From the IMG/VR virus record IMGVR_UViG_3300028146_000008, positions 30,369 to 94,368 of that record: a stretch of 64,000 nt of DNA, one strand, 5' to 3'. Each line of letters begins with the position of its first letter. Position 1 is the stretch's first letter. Position numbers and translations under genes: made by a program. The stretch is from a virus. The notes beneath the pieces were generated by a model. That model saw nothing but the letters and a program-made list of their open reading frames with translations, did no database searches and was not told the origin of the DNA. Shown here one piece after another: positions 38,137-45,163 of this stretch.

Positions 38137-38168
38137 CCCCGCCTCAAAGTGCCAGCCGAGAGGCGGGG
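38137..38168. other. GC-rich inverted repeat
   Basis: CCCCGCCTC/GAGGCGGGG, nine perfect pairs, between genes. The T-run is on the wrong side for leftward termination, so it is not a normal terminator for these genes. Confidence 0.4.
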
Positions 38169-38183
38169 CGGTTATGCTGTTTT

Positions 38184-38414
38184 TCAAAAAATTCCACTAC
38201 CCGTATTGTGATTGGTCAAGTTGCGTTCGATTTCCTCCTTTAGTTCGGAGATTCGTACTTCAACTTCTTCATTGGTTGGAAGGGCCGAGCTTGTCTTGGC
38301 TTCGTACTCCCCTTTCATCCAAAGACTCAACAAATTCACCCGCAGCGCCTGCTCGGTTTCGATCTGTGCTAATAGACGGCGGCAGCACTCGAATAGAAGT
38401 TTCTCCCTGTTCAT
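38184..38414 (-). CDS. Helical protein (76 aa)
   Basis: Helices (KLLFECCRRLLAQIETEQAL and VEVRISELKEEIERNL). Coiled-coil tendency at the end. Not recognised. Confidence 0.5.
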   Translation of the reverse strand: MNREKLLFECCRRLLAQIETEQALRVNLLSLWMKGEYEAKTSSALPTNEEVEVRISELKEEIERNLTNHNTGSGIF

Positions 38415-38671
38415 CCGTTTCCTTGGGTTCCCAACTGTAGCTGTTCCAATTGTCCACTCTGCTTCTCCTTTTCTACGAGTAGATCAGTGAGCTGGTCGTT
38501 CAGGCGGCGAATCTCGGCGTTTGCTTCCATGAGTTGTTCACTAACTGAACTAAGCCGTTCCTTGGTTTGCAGTTCCGATTCTCGGGAAATCTGGAGAGCT
38601 GCTTCCAGTCCTTCGTACTTGACTTTTAATAGTTCATATAATACTTCCGCGTCTTCGTAATCCGCTCTCAT
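38411..38671 (-). CDS. Coiled-coil protein (86 aa)
   Basis: Nearly one long coiled coil (SVSEQLMEANAEIRRLNDQL). A diverged palindrome copy lies inside. Not recognised. Confidence 0.55.
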   Translation of the reverse strand: MRADYEDAEVLYELLKVKYEGLEAALQISRESELQTKERLSSVSEQLMEANAEIRRLNDQLTDLLVEKEKQSGQLEQLQLGTQGNG

Positions 38672-38778
38672 GCGGGCCTCCCTGATCCTGGGCCTAGTTC
38701 GTCGTCGTTAAGAATTTTCCAAAGTACAAACACCAGCACGAAAATTGGCAGCCAACCTAACAATGACGAAATCACCAC
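38668..38778 (-). CDS. 36-aa membrane peptide
   Basis: GTGGTG start overlapping the previous stop. One membrane helix (LLGWLPIFVLVFVLWKIL). Ends ATGA into the coiled-coil gene. Confidence 0.5.
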   Translation of the reverse strand: MVISSLLGWLPIFVLVFVLWKILNDDELGPGSGRPA

Positions 38779-39281
38779 AAACCCTCAAAGGCACCGTGGA
38801 CCGCTAAGTTCACCATGCACTTTTGAAATTCCAGACCGTCTTCGAGACTTTTATCCCAAGTGGCTAAATGGCATTGCTCGTGAAGGAGTGTCTGCCGCGC
38901 CTGTTTCCCTGTCGGGTGGGTGTCTCGGTCAATTAAAATTTCGTACCGATTCTCGTGCTTTATGGTGTAACCCATGTTGTGCAGCGGCGTTAAATCCGCC
39001 CAGTGAACTTCGGTGTTTGCAGGCAACTGGTTCAGAAAATATTGTTCGTTGTACCCGGCGTACCACTTAGCCCAGTCTTCTTCCGGAAAAGGTGTCTCGG
39101 TTTTCTTGCGGGCGACGTGACGCCCTTGTTGTTCACAAACTGAACTACCACAGCAAGACACTGCTTTAAACGCGGCCATGGCATCCGAGTGCAGCGCGAC
39201 CAACAGTGCGCCGGTCAGCATAATCAGCAGAACCCCGAATACGAATAACCAGAAGCTCAGTTTTTGACGTGTGACGGGCAT
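38772..39281 (-). CDS. Membrane-anchored SprT-like zinc protease
   Basis: 169 residues from ATG at 39281. N-terminal membrane helix (FWLFVFGVLLIMLTGALLVA), then a soluble part with TLLHEQCHLATWD, an HExxH zinc site as in SprT-like metallopeptidases, preceded by KHENRYEILIDR strands. Predicted protease facing away from the cytoplasm or a DNA-protein processing relative. Follows a leaderless membrane gene. Confidence 0.6.
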   Translation of the reverse strand: MPVTRQKLSFWLFVFGVLLIMLTGALLVALHSDAMAAFKAVSCCGSSVCEQQGRHVARKKTETPFPEEDWAKWYAGYNEQYFLNQLPANTEVHWADLTPLHNMGYTIKHENRYEILIDRDTHPTGKQARQTLLHEQCHLATWDKSLEDGLEFQKCMVNLAVHGAFEGLW

Positions 39282-39283
39282 AT

Positions 39284-39532
39284 TTAATCGTTCGCCGCGC
39301 ATGTAGCTATAATCAGGAACAAAAACGCTGCAGCAAGCGGTACAGGCCACGGATTCTGAATTTTGGCGGCATACGCGGAAATCAGTCCTATGAAGAAAAT
39401 GAAGACCCGGCACGGACGATCTTCCAGATACCAGAAAATGCTTTTAATCGCGCTCCATGCTTCCTTAACAGAAACAAGGAACAGAGTTGTAAGCGCCCCG
39501 AGTATGAACGATATTGCTATCCAGTGTGCCAT
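39284..39532 (-). CDS. Three-segment membrane protein (82 aa), leaderless
   Basis: Hydrophobic regions WIAISFILGALTTLFLVSV, VFIFFIGLISAYAA and VPLAAAFLFLIIATC. The -10 box TAGTAT is six bases upstream of ATG, so no leader or ribosome site. Role unknown. Confidence 0.6.
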   Translation of the reverse strand: MAHWIAISFILGALTTLFLVSVKEAWSAIKSIFWYLEDRPCRVFIFFIGLISAYAAKIQNPWPVPLAAAFLFLIIATCAAND

Positions 39533-39538
39533 GATTTA

Positions 39539-39567
39539 ATACTATCATTGATTCTGTTATTTGTCAA
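39539..39567 (-). promoter_or_regulatory. Strong promoter, leaderless start
   Basis: TTGACA (39567-39562), 17-base spacer, TAGTAT (39544-39539), then six bases and ATG at 39532. Confidence 0.7.
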
Positions 39568-39609
39568 CACTATTTAATTCATTTATTTCCCGTTAAGCCA
39601 GCTAACAGA

Positions 39610-39642
39610 AAAAACAAGCGGGGTTTTTAGGCCCCGCTTTTT
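39610..39642. terminator. Bidirectional rho-independent terminator
   Basis: AGCGGGG/CCCCGCT stem with T-runs on both strands. It ends leftward transcription that passes through the phased tract. Confidence 0.8.
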
Positions 39643-39660
39643 AGCGGTTCGGTTCCAATC

Positions 39661-39965
39661 CAGTCCGCGCTAGACCCGACCTCTGCTCACCCCGCCCCGC
39701 CTTGCCTGCCGTGCCCCGCCTAGTCGAACTATGCTATGTCGTACCTTTCCTCACCTGCATTGCCTCGCCTGACCGCGATCAACCGCACTATGTCACGCCT
39801 CTCCTCGCCTGCGCTACCTCACTAAACCTCGGCTCGCTCGGCCAGACCAGACCGTCCCTAGCCTGCTTCGCCTTGCTGTATCACACCGCATCGTACCCGG
39901 CCTTCCCTAGCCTGCCCTACTGTTCCGGACCTGTTCGGGTCATGCCGCTCCTCGCCTGCATTACA
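39661..39965. repeat. CC-every-five-bases tract, non-coding
   Basis: About 300 bases in which CC recurs at steps of 5, 10 or 15 bases, with a few 9-base steps often after CCTGC. Five related blocks share CCT-nGCCTGC. Strong C/T strand bias. A five-base period does not fit codons, and the open frame here results from the composition. On the leftward transcript it reads GG every five bases. Function unknown. Confidence 0.6.
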
Positions 39966-40003
39966 ATTCCACGCCCAGCTCCACCGTGTGGAGAAAGTTG
40001 AGA

Positions 40004-40567
40004 TTATGCCGCTGCGGCGGTTCTTCCGTCAACAGCGGCTTGAAGTTTGCGGGCAAGAATGGTTTGCTCCCCCCGCGCCAATTCCGATATGGATTTCTTT
40101 CCTAGTTTGGTTAGCCGTTCTTTCGCATACTCCATAACCTGGAGATGTCGGCGGTGTCCTTCGATCTGTTGTTCGTAACGGTTGATGGTGTAGTTTAGGT
40201 CGAATACTGTGAAAGTGATGAATTTTTTTCTCCGGCCATTGATATCGTAACTGGCGTGGAGCACGCTGATCTCGATGTCAATCGTCTCTTCTTTTGGGCG
40301 CTCGATGGATATAGATCCTGTATATGAAGCTATTGGCTCTGTGTAGGATCTTGCTGGTATTCTCTCAACTCTGCTTTCTGGCTCGGGACGACGTTTTCCA
40401 ACCATCACAGAGCTAAGATGGCTCGCAAGTGCTTGTTGGGCCAGCGTTTTTATATCCGAGTCTGAGAGCGAAAGATCATCCCAGAATTTTCGGACGAGTT
40501 TGATTGCAGCCTCGTCCGAATTCCGAGCGTTTTTCAAAATGTAGTTAACTGACTGAGGAATGCTCAA
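40004..40567 (-). CDS. Unknown protein (187 aa)
   Basis: Helical start (DEAAIKLVRKFWDDLSLSDS), strands in the middle (ISVLHASYDINGRRKKFITF), helical end with an Ala-rich tail. Linked to the gene at 40582-41229 with 14 bases between. Not recognised. Confidence 0.55.
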   Translation of the reverse strand: MSIPQSVNYILKNARNSDEAAIKLVRKFWDDLSLSDSDIKTLAQQALASHLSSVMVGKRRPEPESRVERIPARSYTEPIASYTGSISIERPKEETIDIEISVLHASYDINGRRKKFITFTVFDLNYTINRYEQQIEGHRRHLQVMEYAKERLTKLGKKSISELARGEQTILARKLQAAVDGRTAAAA

Positions 40568-40581
40568 GATTTATCTCCAAG

Positions 40582-41229
40582 TTACTTCAATTCAAACAAA
40601 CCCCAGCCCATGCCAGCGGAGTTCTTGCTGTCGGGTCGGCCTTCGCCGATTCCGACTTGCTGGCCCACGCGCATCAGAAGGTTGGAAATATCTGCTGCCG
40701 TGAATTGGTCGCCATCCCAACGGATTTTAATTTTCGCGGACCAATCGTAATATGCGGGCCGAACACACAGATACGGCTGACCGGTTTCAACACGGGCAAC
40801 ATCTTCCTGCTTCGTCGGCTTCCCATAAATCCTGATGAGCGGGATTTGCGGTTCTTTGGCGTCCCGACCGTCCGCCAGCACGAAAATCGAGAGCTTGGCC
40901 AATGTCATTTTGAAGTTCACTAAACGGCAAGCTGAAATCATGGCGTTGCGAACGGATGCCGCGTGGAACCCATCCCATCCTTCTTCCGAGATGTATCGGG
41001 CTTCGTTGTAAATCTCGTTCGTATCTTTTGCTTCCCGATTTTTCTTGCTACCGGCAGCCTTTCCTGTTTCCATCTTCTGTTTGAACTGTTCTTTGAGCTT
41101 TTGGCTCATGCGGTGGATCACCAGCGGAGCGATCCCTTTAACTTCAAACATTCCATTCTGGAATTTTGGAGCTGGGATAGTTACGCGGGTCTTTGATTCA
41201 GATGTGGTGATTGTATTTGTCGTTGCCAT
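40582..41229 (-). CDS. Widespread phage protein with GIGEGRPDSKNSAG motif
   Basis: 215 residues of a family I know from many phages without assigned role: PLVIHRMSQKLKEQFKQKME, VRNAMISACRLVNFKMTLAK, and the end VGIGEGRPDSKNSAGMGWG. The last Gly-rich motif may bind nucleotide or nucleic acid. ATG with AGGAGAAT upstream. Possibly early, in a unit with the gene at 40004. Confidence 0.7.
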   Translation of the reverse strand: MATTNTITTSESKTRVTIPAPKFQNGMFEVKGIAPLVIHRMSQKLKEQFKQKMETGKAAGSKKNREAKDTNEIYNEARYISEEGWDGFHAASVRNAMISACRLVNFKMTLAKLSIFVLADGRDAKEPQIPLIRIYGKPTKQEDVARVETGQPYLCVRPAYYDWSAKIKIRWDGDQFTAADISNLLMRVGQQVGIGEGRPDSKNSAGMGWGLFELK

Positions 41230-41302
41230 TGCTATTCTCCTGTTCAGCTAGTAGGCGGTTGTGTGTGCCTTTGGTGCCGAACAGTTCACACACTAACAGA
41301 GC

Positions 41303-41611
41303 TTAAATAGTCCTGTCAAGTGCTATTTTGTTTGATAATTCTGAATGTATTCGATTTCGACGTGCTTTTGGAGTTTTACTGCGCCGTTTTGGTTGGTCAC
41401 TGTGCGCGTCTATAACCTCTTGTCTTGGCAGTTCCCCAAAAGAAACTCCTGTTAGACCCAGTTTGTCCTCCGTCCGAAGAACAGGTAGGATGTGTTTCCC
41501 CATTTTCCCCTGCAGCGTGGTTAGAACTTTTAAAAATTCAGATTCATGCCACTTTACTGTTTCGGTTTCGATGATGTATCCGTTATTGATTTGTTCGATT
41601 GTTATTTTCAT
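41303..41611 (-). CDS. Unknown protein (102 aa)
   Basis: ATG at 41611 with AGGAG upstream. Beta start (ITIEQINNGYIIETETVKWH), basic C-terminus (SDQPKRRSKTPKARRNR). May bind nucleic acid. Not recognised. Confidence 0.55.
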   Translation of the reverse strand: MKITIEQINNGYIIETETVKWHESEFLKVLTTLQGKMGKHILPVLRTEDKLGLTGVSFGELPRQEVIDAHSDQPKRRSKTPKARRNRIHSELSNKIALDRTI

Positions 41612-41627
41612 TTTTTCTCCTGTAAAA

Positions 41628-42200
41628 CTATTTTGTATATCTAGTTCTCGGGTCCCATCCGAACGGAACACTGATTACTGGTTTGCCTTCGGTTGGGTCA
41701 TGGATATGTTCCACGGTTACGGTCAAATCCCGAATGACGCCCCGAGCGAGGTCGCCCCAAATCTCGATACGGTCAATCTCGTCTTGTTGGCCGTCCAGAT
41801 ACGCCCTTTGAATATTGGCCTTTTCGATGGTCATCACGCGCGGCGTTTTCTGGGCCTTGGAAGATCGAACCAACCCCAGGTCTTCCGCCTGTTTGCCGCC
41901 CCATACTAGGTTCGGGTTCGGGGCGGGGAAGAATCGTTTCTTTTCTTCATTGAACCGCCACTCCGTAATCAGATAGTCCGCGATACCATGTTTCACCAGA
42001 ATTTCGGCTTCGTCGGTGGTCACGCGGTAACTACACCGGCAGTTTGGTTTGCGAGTCTCCCCTAGAACCTTGGCGGCGTCTTTCCAGAGTTTGTTGAAAT
42101 CTTCCTTAGTGAGATGACCGTCTTCGAGCCAGGGCTGGACAAATCGGAGCACCTTCTGTTGATCGGTACAAGCGTGAACGAGCGACGGGCGCAAACTCAT
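41628..42200 (-). CDS. Unknown protein (190 aa)
   Basis: Helical N-terminus (KEDFNKLWKDAAKVLGETRK), a CRCSYRVTTDEAEILVKHGI middle, beta C-terminus. Overlaps the HNH gene upstream by four bases. Not recognised. Confidence 0.55.
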   Translation of the reverse strand: MSLRPSLVHACTDQQKVLRFVQPWLEDGHLTKEDFNKLWKDAAKVLGETRKPNCRCSYRVTTDEAEILVKHGIADYLITEWRFNEEKKRFFPAPNPNLVWGGKQAEDLGLVRSSKAQKTPRVMTIEKANIQRAYLDGQQDEIDRIEIWGDLARGVIRDLTVTVEHIHDPTEGKPVISVPFGWDPRTRYTK

Positions 42201-42844
42201 GCTGCCGCCTTCTGATACGCGGTTAGTTGTGCGATCCAGTCATAAAAATCGGCCACCGTTAAATTGGACTTTGCTCGATTGCAAACGGTACAGCACGGAA
42301 CTACGTTATCGAGTGTATAGTGCTTTGAACTGTCTACTCGATCCAAGCCGTTGTACCAGAATTCTGAATTCTTAATACCACGGCGGGCATAGGAATACAC
42401 GCTGCGCGGCCTCCCACCGCAATACACGCAAGGTTTCTGCGTAAGGGCTAGAAAAATGTCCTTTTCGATGTGCCACTCTAACCCACGTCTTTTTGCGGTT
42501 GTTTGGTAAACTTTATATACCGCATTTTTTGACGCTTCGCCAGGAGGCAGACTGCGCAGTTGTCTCAGTTTTTCTCTCCCTGCGGCGGTCGTTTGCCATT
42601 TTCGGTTTGCCATACATCCGCAACTAATCGGCGCGGTTGGCTTCAACATTATCATTCTCCAAAAGGTTCTCTCTTTCCCACAAACACACCGACATTTCAC
42701 TAAATAGCGACCTCGTGGGTCTTTAAATTCCTCCAGAATTTCGAGGTTGTTTATCTTTTTCCCAGTTAGCGTGATCTTGTTCCACGGTGTACGACCTTTT
42801 CGCGAAGATGTTAGTTTTCTAATAAAGAGAAACTTCCTTTCCAC
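42197..42844 (-). CDS. HNH homing endonuclease
   Basis: 215 residues. DNA-binding zinc-type start (LVKCRCVCGKERTFWRMIML, ISCGCMANRKW), then an HNH core: KPCVYCGGRP, NGLDRVDSSKHYTLDNVVPC, CTVCNRAKSNLT, the layout of phage HNH homing enzymes. GTG start inside the previous gene. Probably a free-standing mobile gene. Confidence 0.85.
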   Translation of the reverse strand: MERKFLFIRKLTSSRKGRTPWNKITLTGKKINNLEILEEFKDPRGRYLVKCRCVCGKERTFWRMIMLKPTAPISCGCMANRKWQTTAAGREKLRQLRSLPPGEASKNAVYKVYQTTAKRRGLEWHIEKDIFLALTQKPCVYCGGRPRSVYSYARRGIKNSEFWYNGLDRVDSSKHYTLDNVVPCCTVCNRAKSNLTVADFYDWIAQLTAYQKAAA

Positions 42845-43061
42845 CTATTTCAATCACGTCTGCTGGCGAGGCTACCTCGGTCGTGTAATTATTTGGTTTT
42901 TCCAGTTCACTTTGTGAGGTAACGAACTTGGAGTGTTTTTCAAAAGGGTGGCCGTGGGTCGGGCAAGAGAGTCTTCGCGGCCAGCGTTTGGAACCAGGGA
43001 CGGGTTCGATTTTTAATTCGCATTGATCCGTGCATTCACTTGTGAACCGGAATTGGCTCAT
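42819..43061 (-). CDS. Small protein with Cys residues (80 aa)
   Basis: ATG at 43061 overlaps the previous stop. CTDQCELKIEPVPG and LSCPTHGHPF could hold a metal. A palindrome copy in the middle encodes VTSQSEL. Its end overlaps the HNH gene start. Confidence 0.5.
   Translation of the reverse strand: MSQFRFTSECTDQCELKIEPVPGSKRWPRRLSCPTHGHPFEKHSKFVTSQSELEKPNNYTTEVASPADVIEIGGKEVSLY
43035..43046. repeat. Dispersed palindrome copy (in gene)
   Basis: TTCACTTGTGAA near the start of the gene at 42819-43061; a second, slightly diverged copy is at 42906-42918. Confidence 0.65.
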
Positions 43062-43234
43062 GGTCTTCCGTCCTCCCAACCTGCGGCGCGGCCCGCCTCC
43101 CACGCTTTGAATAGTGCATAGATAGTTCCTGAGTATTCAGAATCCCAACCGTCCGGATCGAATCGCTTGTACCAAAAAAGAAACTCATCACAGACTTCGA
43201 TGTTTTCGTTCTTCCACTCCAGAAATCGGCTCAT
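43058..43234 (-). CDS. Small aromatic protein (58 aa)
   Basis: ATG overlaps the HNH stop and its TGA overlaps the next ATG. Aromatic/acidic (VCDEFLFWYKRFDPDGWDSE). Not recognised. Confidence 0.55.
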   Translation of the reverse strand: MSRFLEWKNENIEVCDEFLFWYKRFDPDGWDSEYSGTIYALFKAWEAGRAAGWEDGRP

Positions 43235-43578
43235 ACCACCACCTCCACTGTTTCACCGAACCGAAGTTGTTTCTCAGGATGGACGCTTCTTTTACCTAAA
43301 TGGCAGGCATAGCAAAGTCCGATGCTGTTATCTAAGGAATACAGACCGCCGCGTCCGCGATGAACCCGCTCGTGCATGTGAAACCCCGGTTTCGTGATTA
43401 TTTCCCCGCACCGGAAACACTCACCATCTTGGCGAAACCAAATGTCATCTCTGATGGATCTTACTGCGTCTGCTTTTTCCATCAGGATTACTTCCACGTT
43501 TAGTGGTACGGATTTCTCCGTTTTAAAGATTGTATATGGTTTGCCGAAACGGAGTTCCACCAGGACTTGGCTCATGTT
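43231..43578 (-). CDS. HNH endonuclease-like protein
   Basis: 115 residues from ATG at 43578. HNH signs: CFRCGEIITKPGFHMHERVH, LDNSIGLCYACHLGKRSV. N-terminal beta part (VLVELRFGKPYTIFKTEK). Two HNH genes within 1.5 kb suggest a mobile-endonuclease hot spot. Confidence 0.75.
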   Translation of the reverse strand, partial: NMSQVLVELRFGKPYTIFKTEKSVPLNVEVILMEKADAVRSIRDDIWFRQDGECFRCGEIITKPGFHMHERVHRGRGGLYSLDNSIGLCYACHLGKRSVHPEKQLRFGETVEVVV

Positions 43579-43760
43579 TACGCTCGCCTTTCGCTTTGAC
43601 GAATCAACCGAACCACGCATGTTGGCGGAAAGCGCTCGTCAATGGCCGTAATACGCACCGCCTTGATTGGTTCACCAGCAACCCACACTTGCATGTTGCC
43701 GTGATACTTTTTCAAGCTTTTGCGAAGTTGCGCGACGGTGATCGAAGCCTGTGGTTTCAT
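43578..43760 (-). CDS. Small phage protein (60 aa)
   Basis: Contains ITVAQLRKSLKKYHGNMQVW, like a small phage family with a V-x-V-W strand. Role unknown. Confidence 0.55.
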   Translation of the reverse strand: MKPQASITVAQLRKSLKKYHGNMQVWVAGEPIKAVRITAIDERFPPTCVVRLIRQSERRA

Positions 43761-43951
43761 GCTGCGATCCGCATCCCTTTCAGAAGTTGTTTGTCATATT
43801 TACTGAGAACCAGAACGGAAGGGTCGAGCGCCTTAGCCACCGCATAGTGGGATTCGAGCAATCGTTTCTGGGCGGCTCGGATTTTAGCGCGATGAATTTC
43901 TTCTTCGTCGTTCCGCCATTTATTGAACTTGTTGATTTCTTCGTACATCAC
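43757..43951 (-). CDS. Small helical protein (64 aa)
   Basis: Helical and charged (WRNDEEEIHRAKIRAAQKRL). Overlaps genes on both sides by four bases. Not recognised. Confidence 0.5.
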   Translation of the reverse strand: MMYEEINKFNKWRNDEEEIHRAKIRAAQKRLLESHYAVAKALDPSVLVLSKYDKQLLKGMRIAA

Positions 43952-44643
43952 TCCTCCTCTTGGTGCGTGGCCAAGTATTCCATGCTGAGTCTCAGCAACG
44001 CTTCCTTGGTTCTCACGGATTCTTTGACGCCTTTTTCAACCACGGGGTCGGTTCTTAGTGCTGCGCTAAAAGCCCCGTTTATTACTTGGCGTTCTTCGTT
44101 CGTTACAAAGAACCCTGATAGTTCATACCAAGTACCACTTTGTTCTTCCTGTGTCAAGTTATGATTTTGTGCTACGGACTTCCGTACATCAGAAACCGTC
44201 TTTGTCGGGTCCAATGCTTCCTTGATTACTTCGCTATTTGGCGGGAATCCGAGTTGCTGGGTTGCTTTTTTAAGCACATCCAGTTTAGAAATCCCCATTT
44301 GGTTCATTTGTTCTTCTTTTAAGTATGGCCGCATTTCGCGGACACTCGAAAAATACCGCCAGAGCTGGGTCTTGCCCCGATGGTACTTCGCCTGCAGGGA
44401 CTCCATGTATTTGCTCCAGCTCGGAAAGCCTGCTTCGCGCCAGAGTTCTTTTTCGCTCACCTCGGTCAGAAGCAACCCGAGCTTGGCGTAGCCGTGCTCC
44501 AACTTGTCCTCGGCGGCCAGCAGTTTTTGGATCAGATCGTCAATTTGGTCGAAAATAGTAATTGCCTCGGTTTCTAGGATTTTTGTCAATCCCGGTCCAT
44601 AAAAAGTCGGTTCACTTTGTGAAGTACTCAATTCCGTGCTCAT
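43948..44643 (-). CDS. Helical DNA-related protein (231 aa)
   Basis: Residues 5-11 (LSTSQSE) come from a palindrome copy. The rest is helical: FPSWSKYMESLQAKYHRGKT, QLWRYFSSVREMRPYLK, VSDVRKSVAQNHNL. Resembles ParB/RepB-like helical DNA-binding or DUF3102-type proteins, but I cannot fix the family. Confidence 0.5.
   Translation of the reverse strand: MSTELSTSQSEPTFYGPGLTKILETEAITIFDQIDDLIQKLLAAEDKLEHGYAKLGLLLTEVSEKELWREAGFPSWSKYMESLQAKYHRGKTQLWRYFSSVREMRPYLKEEQMNQMGISKLDVLKKATQQLGFPPNSEVIKEALDPTKTVSDVRKSVAQNHNLTQEEQSGTWYELSGFFVTNEERQVINGAFSAALRTDPVVEKGVKESVRTKEALLRLSMEYLATHQEEE
44611..44623. repeat. Dispersed palindrome copy at gene start
   Basis: TTCACTTTGTGAA then GTACT, seven codons into the gene at 43948-44643. 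Confidence 0.7.
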
Positions 44644-44804
44644 TCCAAATCCTCCTTATTAAAACTCCATCCACACTCATCGCACTCCCAGCCGCTCTTT
44701 CGGTTCAAAGGATTCACAAACGGGTACATCAAACCCCCGCATTCGTCACAGATCGGTCTTCCTTCGTCCCATTCGATGTCGTCATCTAGTTCAAGTCCGA
44801 ACAT
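44640..44804 (-). CDS. Zinc-ribbon protein (54 aa)
   Basis: ATG at 44804. Paired ligands CDECGGLM and CDECGWSF in an acidic protein. ATGA overlap with the next gene. Confidence 0.6.
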   Translation of the reverse strand: MFGLELDDDIEWDEGRPICDECGGLMYPFVNPLNRKSGWECDECGWSFNKEDLE

Positions 44805-45163
44805 TCTTCACCTCTGTAGATCATTTCGTCACTGTGTGCATCTTTTATCCAGTTGCAGCGATACTTTTCATATTTTCCGCAATCGCCATAGCTTTCTTCT
44901 TTGCTCGGGTCTAATGCATCAATCTCAGCCTCAGTTTTTCCGAGTGCCCGTTCAAAAAAGAGAAACCGGTTACAGTTGCAGGAATAGTTCCCGTCTTCCC
45001 AGAGAAACCGGGTCGTTTCTTTCCAGCTATTCGGCTCCTTAAACCACACATCAGAGTCGGCGTGAACATCGAAATCTTCCTTCCAAACCACCGTGACGCC
45101 ATCCCGAACGCGGGTCAGAGAGACAAGGTAACTGCCTAGAATTTTAGTCGCTGTATTCGTCAT
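44786..45163 (-). CDS. Cys-containing unknown protein (125 aa)
   Basis: ATG at 45163 with GGAAAGG upstream. Beta start, then YSCNCNRFLFFERALGKTEA and GDCGKYEKYRCNW. Overlaps the primase-helicase tail. Not recognised. Confidence 0.5.
   Translation of the reverse strand: MTNTATKILGSYLVSLTRVRDGVTVVWKEDFDVHADSDVWFKEPNSWKETTRFLWEDGNYSCNCNRFLFFERALGKTEAEIDALDPSKEESYGDCGKYEKYRCNWIKDAHSDEMIYRGEECSDLN

Noticed and set aside
38137-38168. Terminator for leftward genes
   Set aside because: The stem is strong but no T-run follows on the minus strand.
39702-40001. Plus-strand 99-codon frame
   Set aside because: It results from the CC-phased composition; low-complexity product, no ribosome site.
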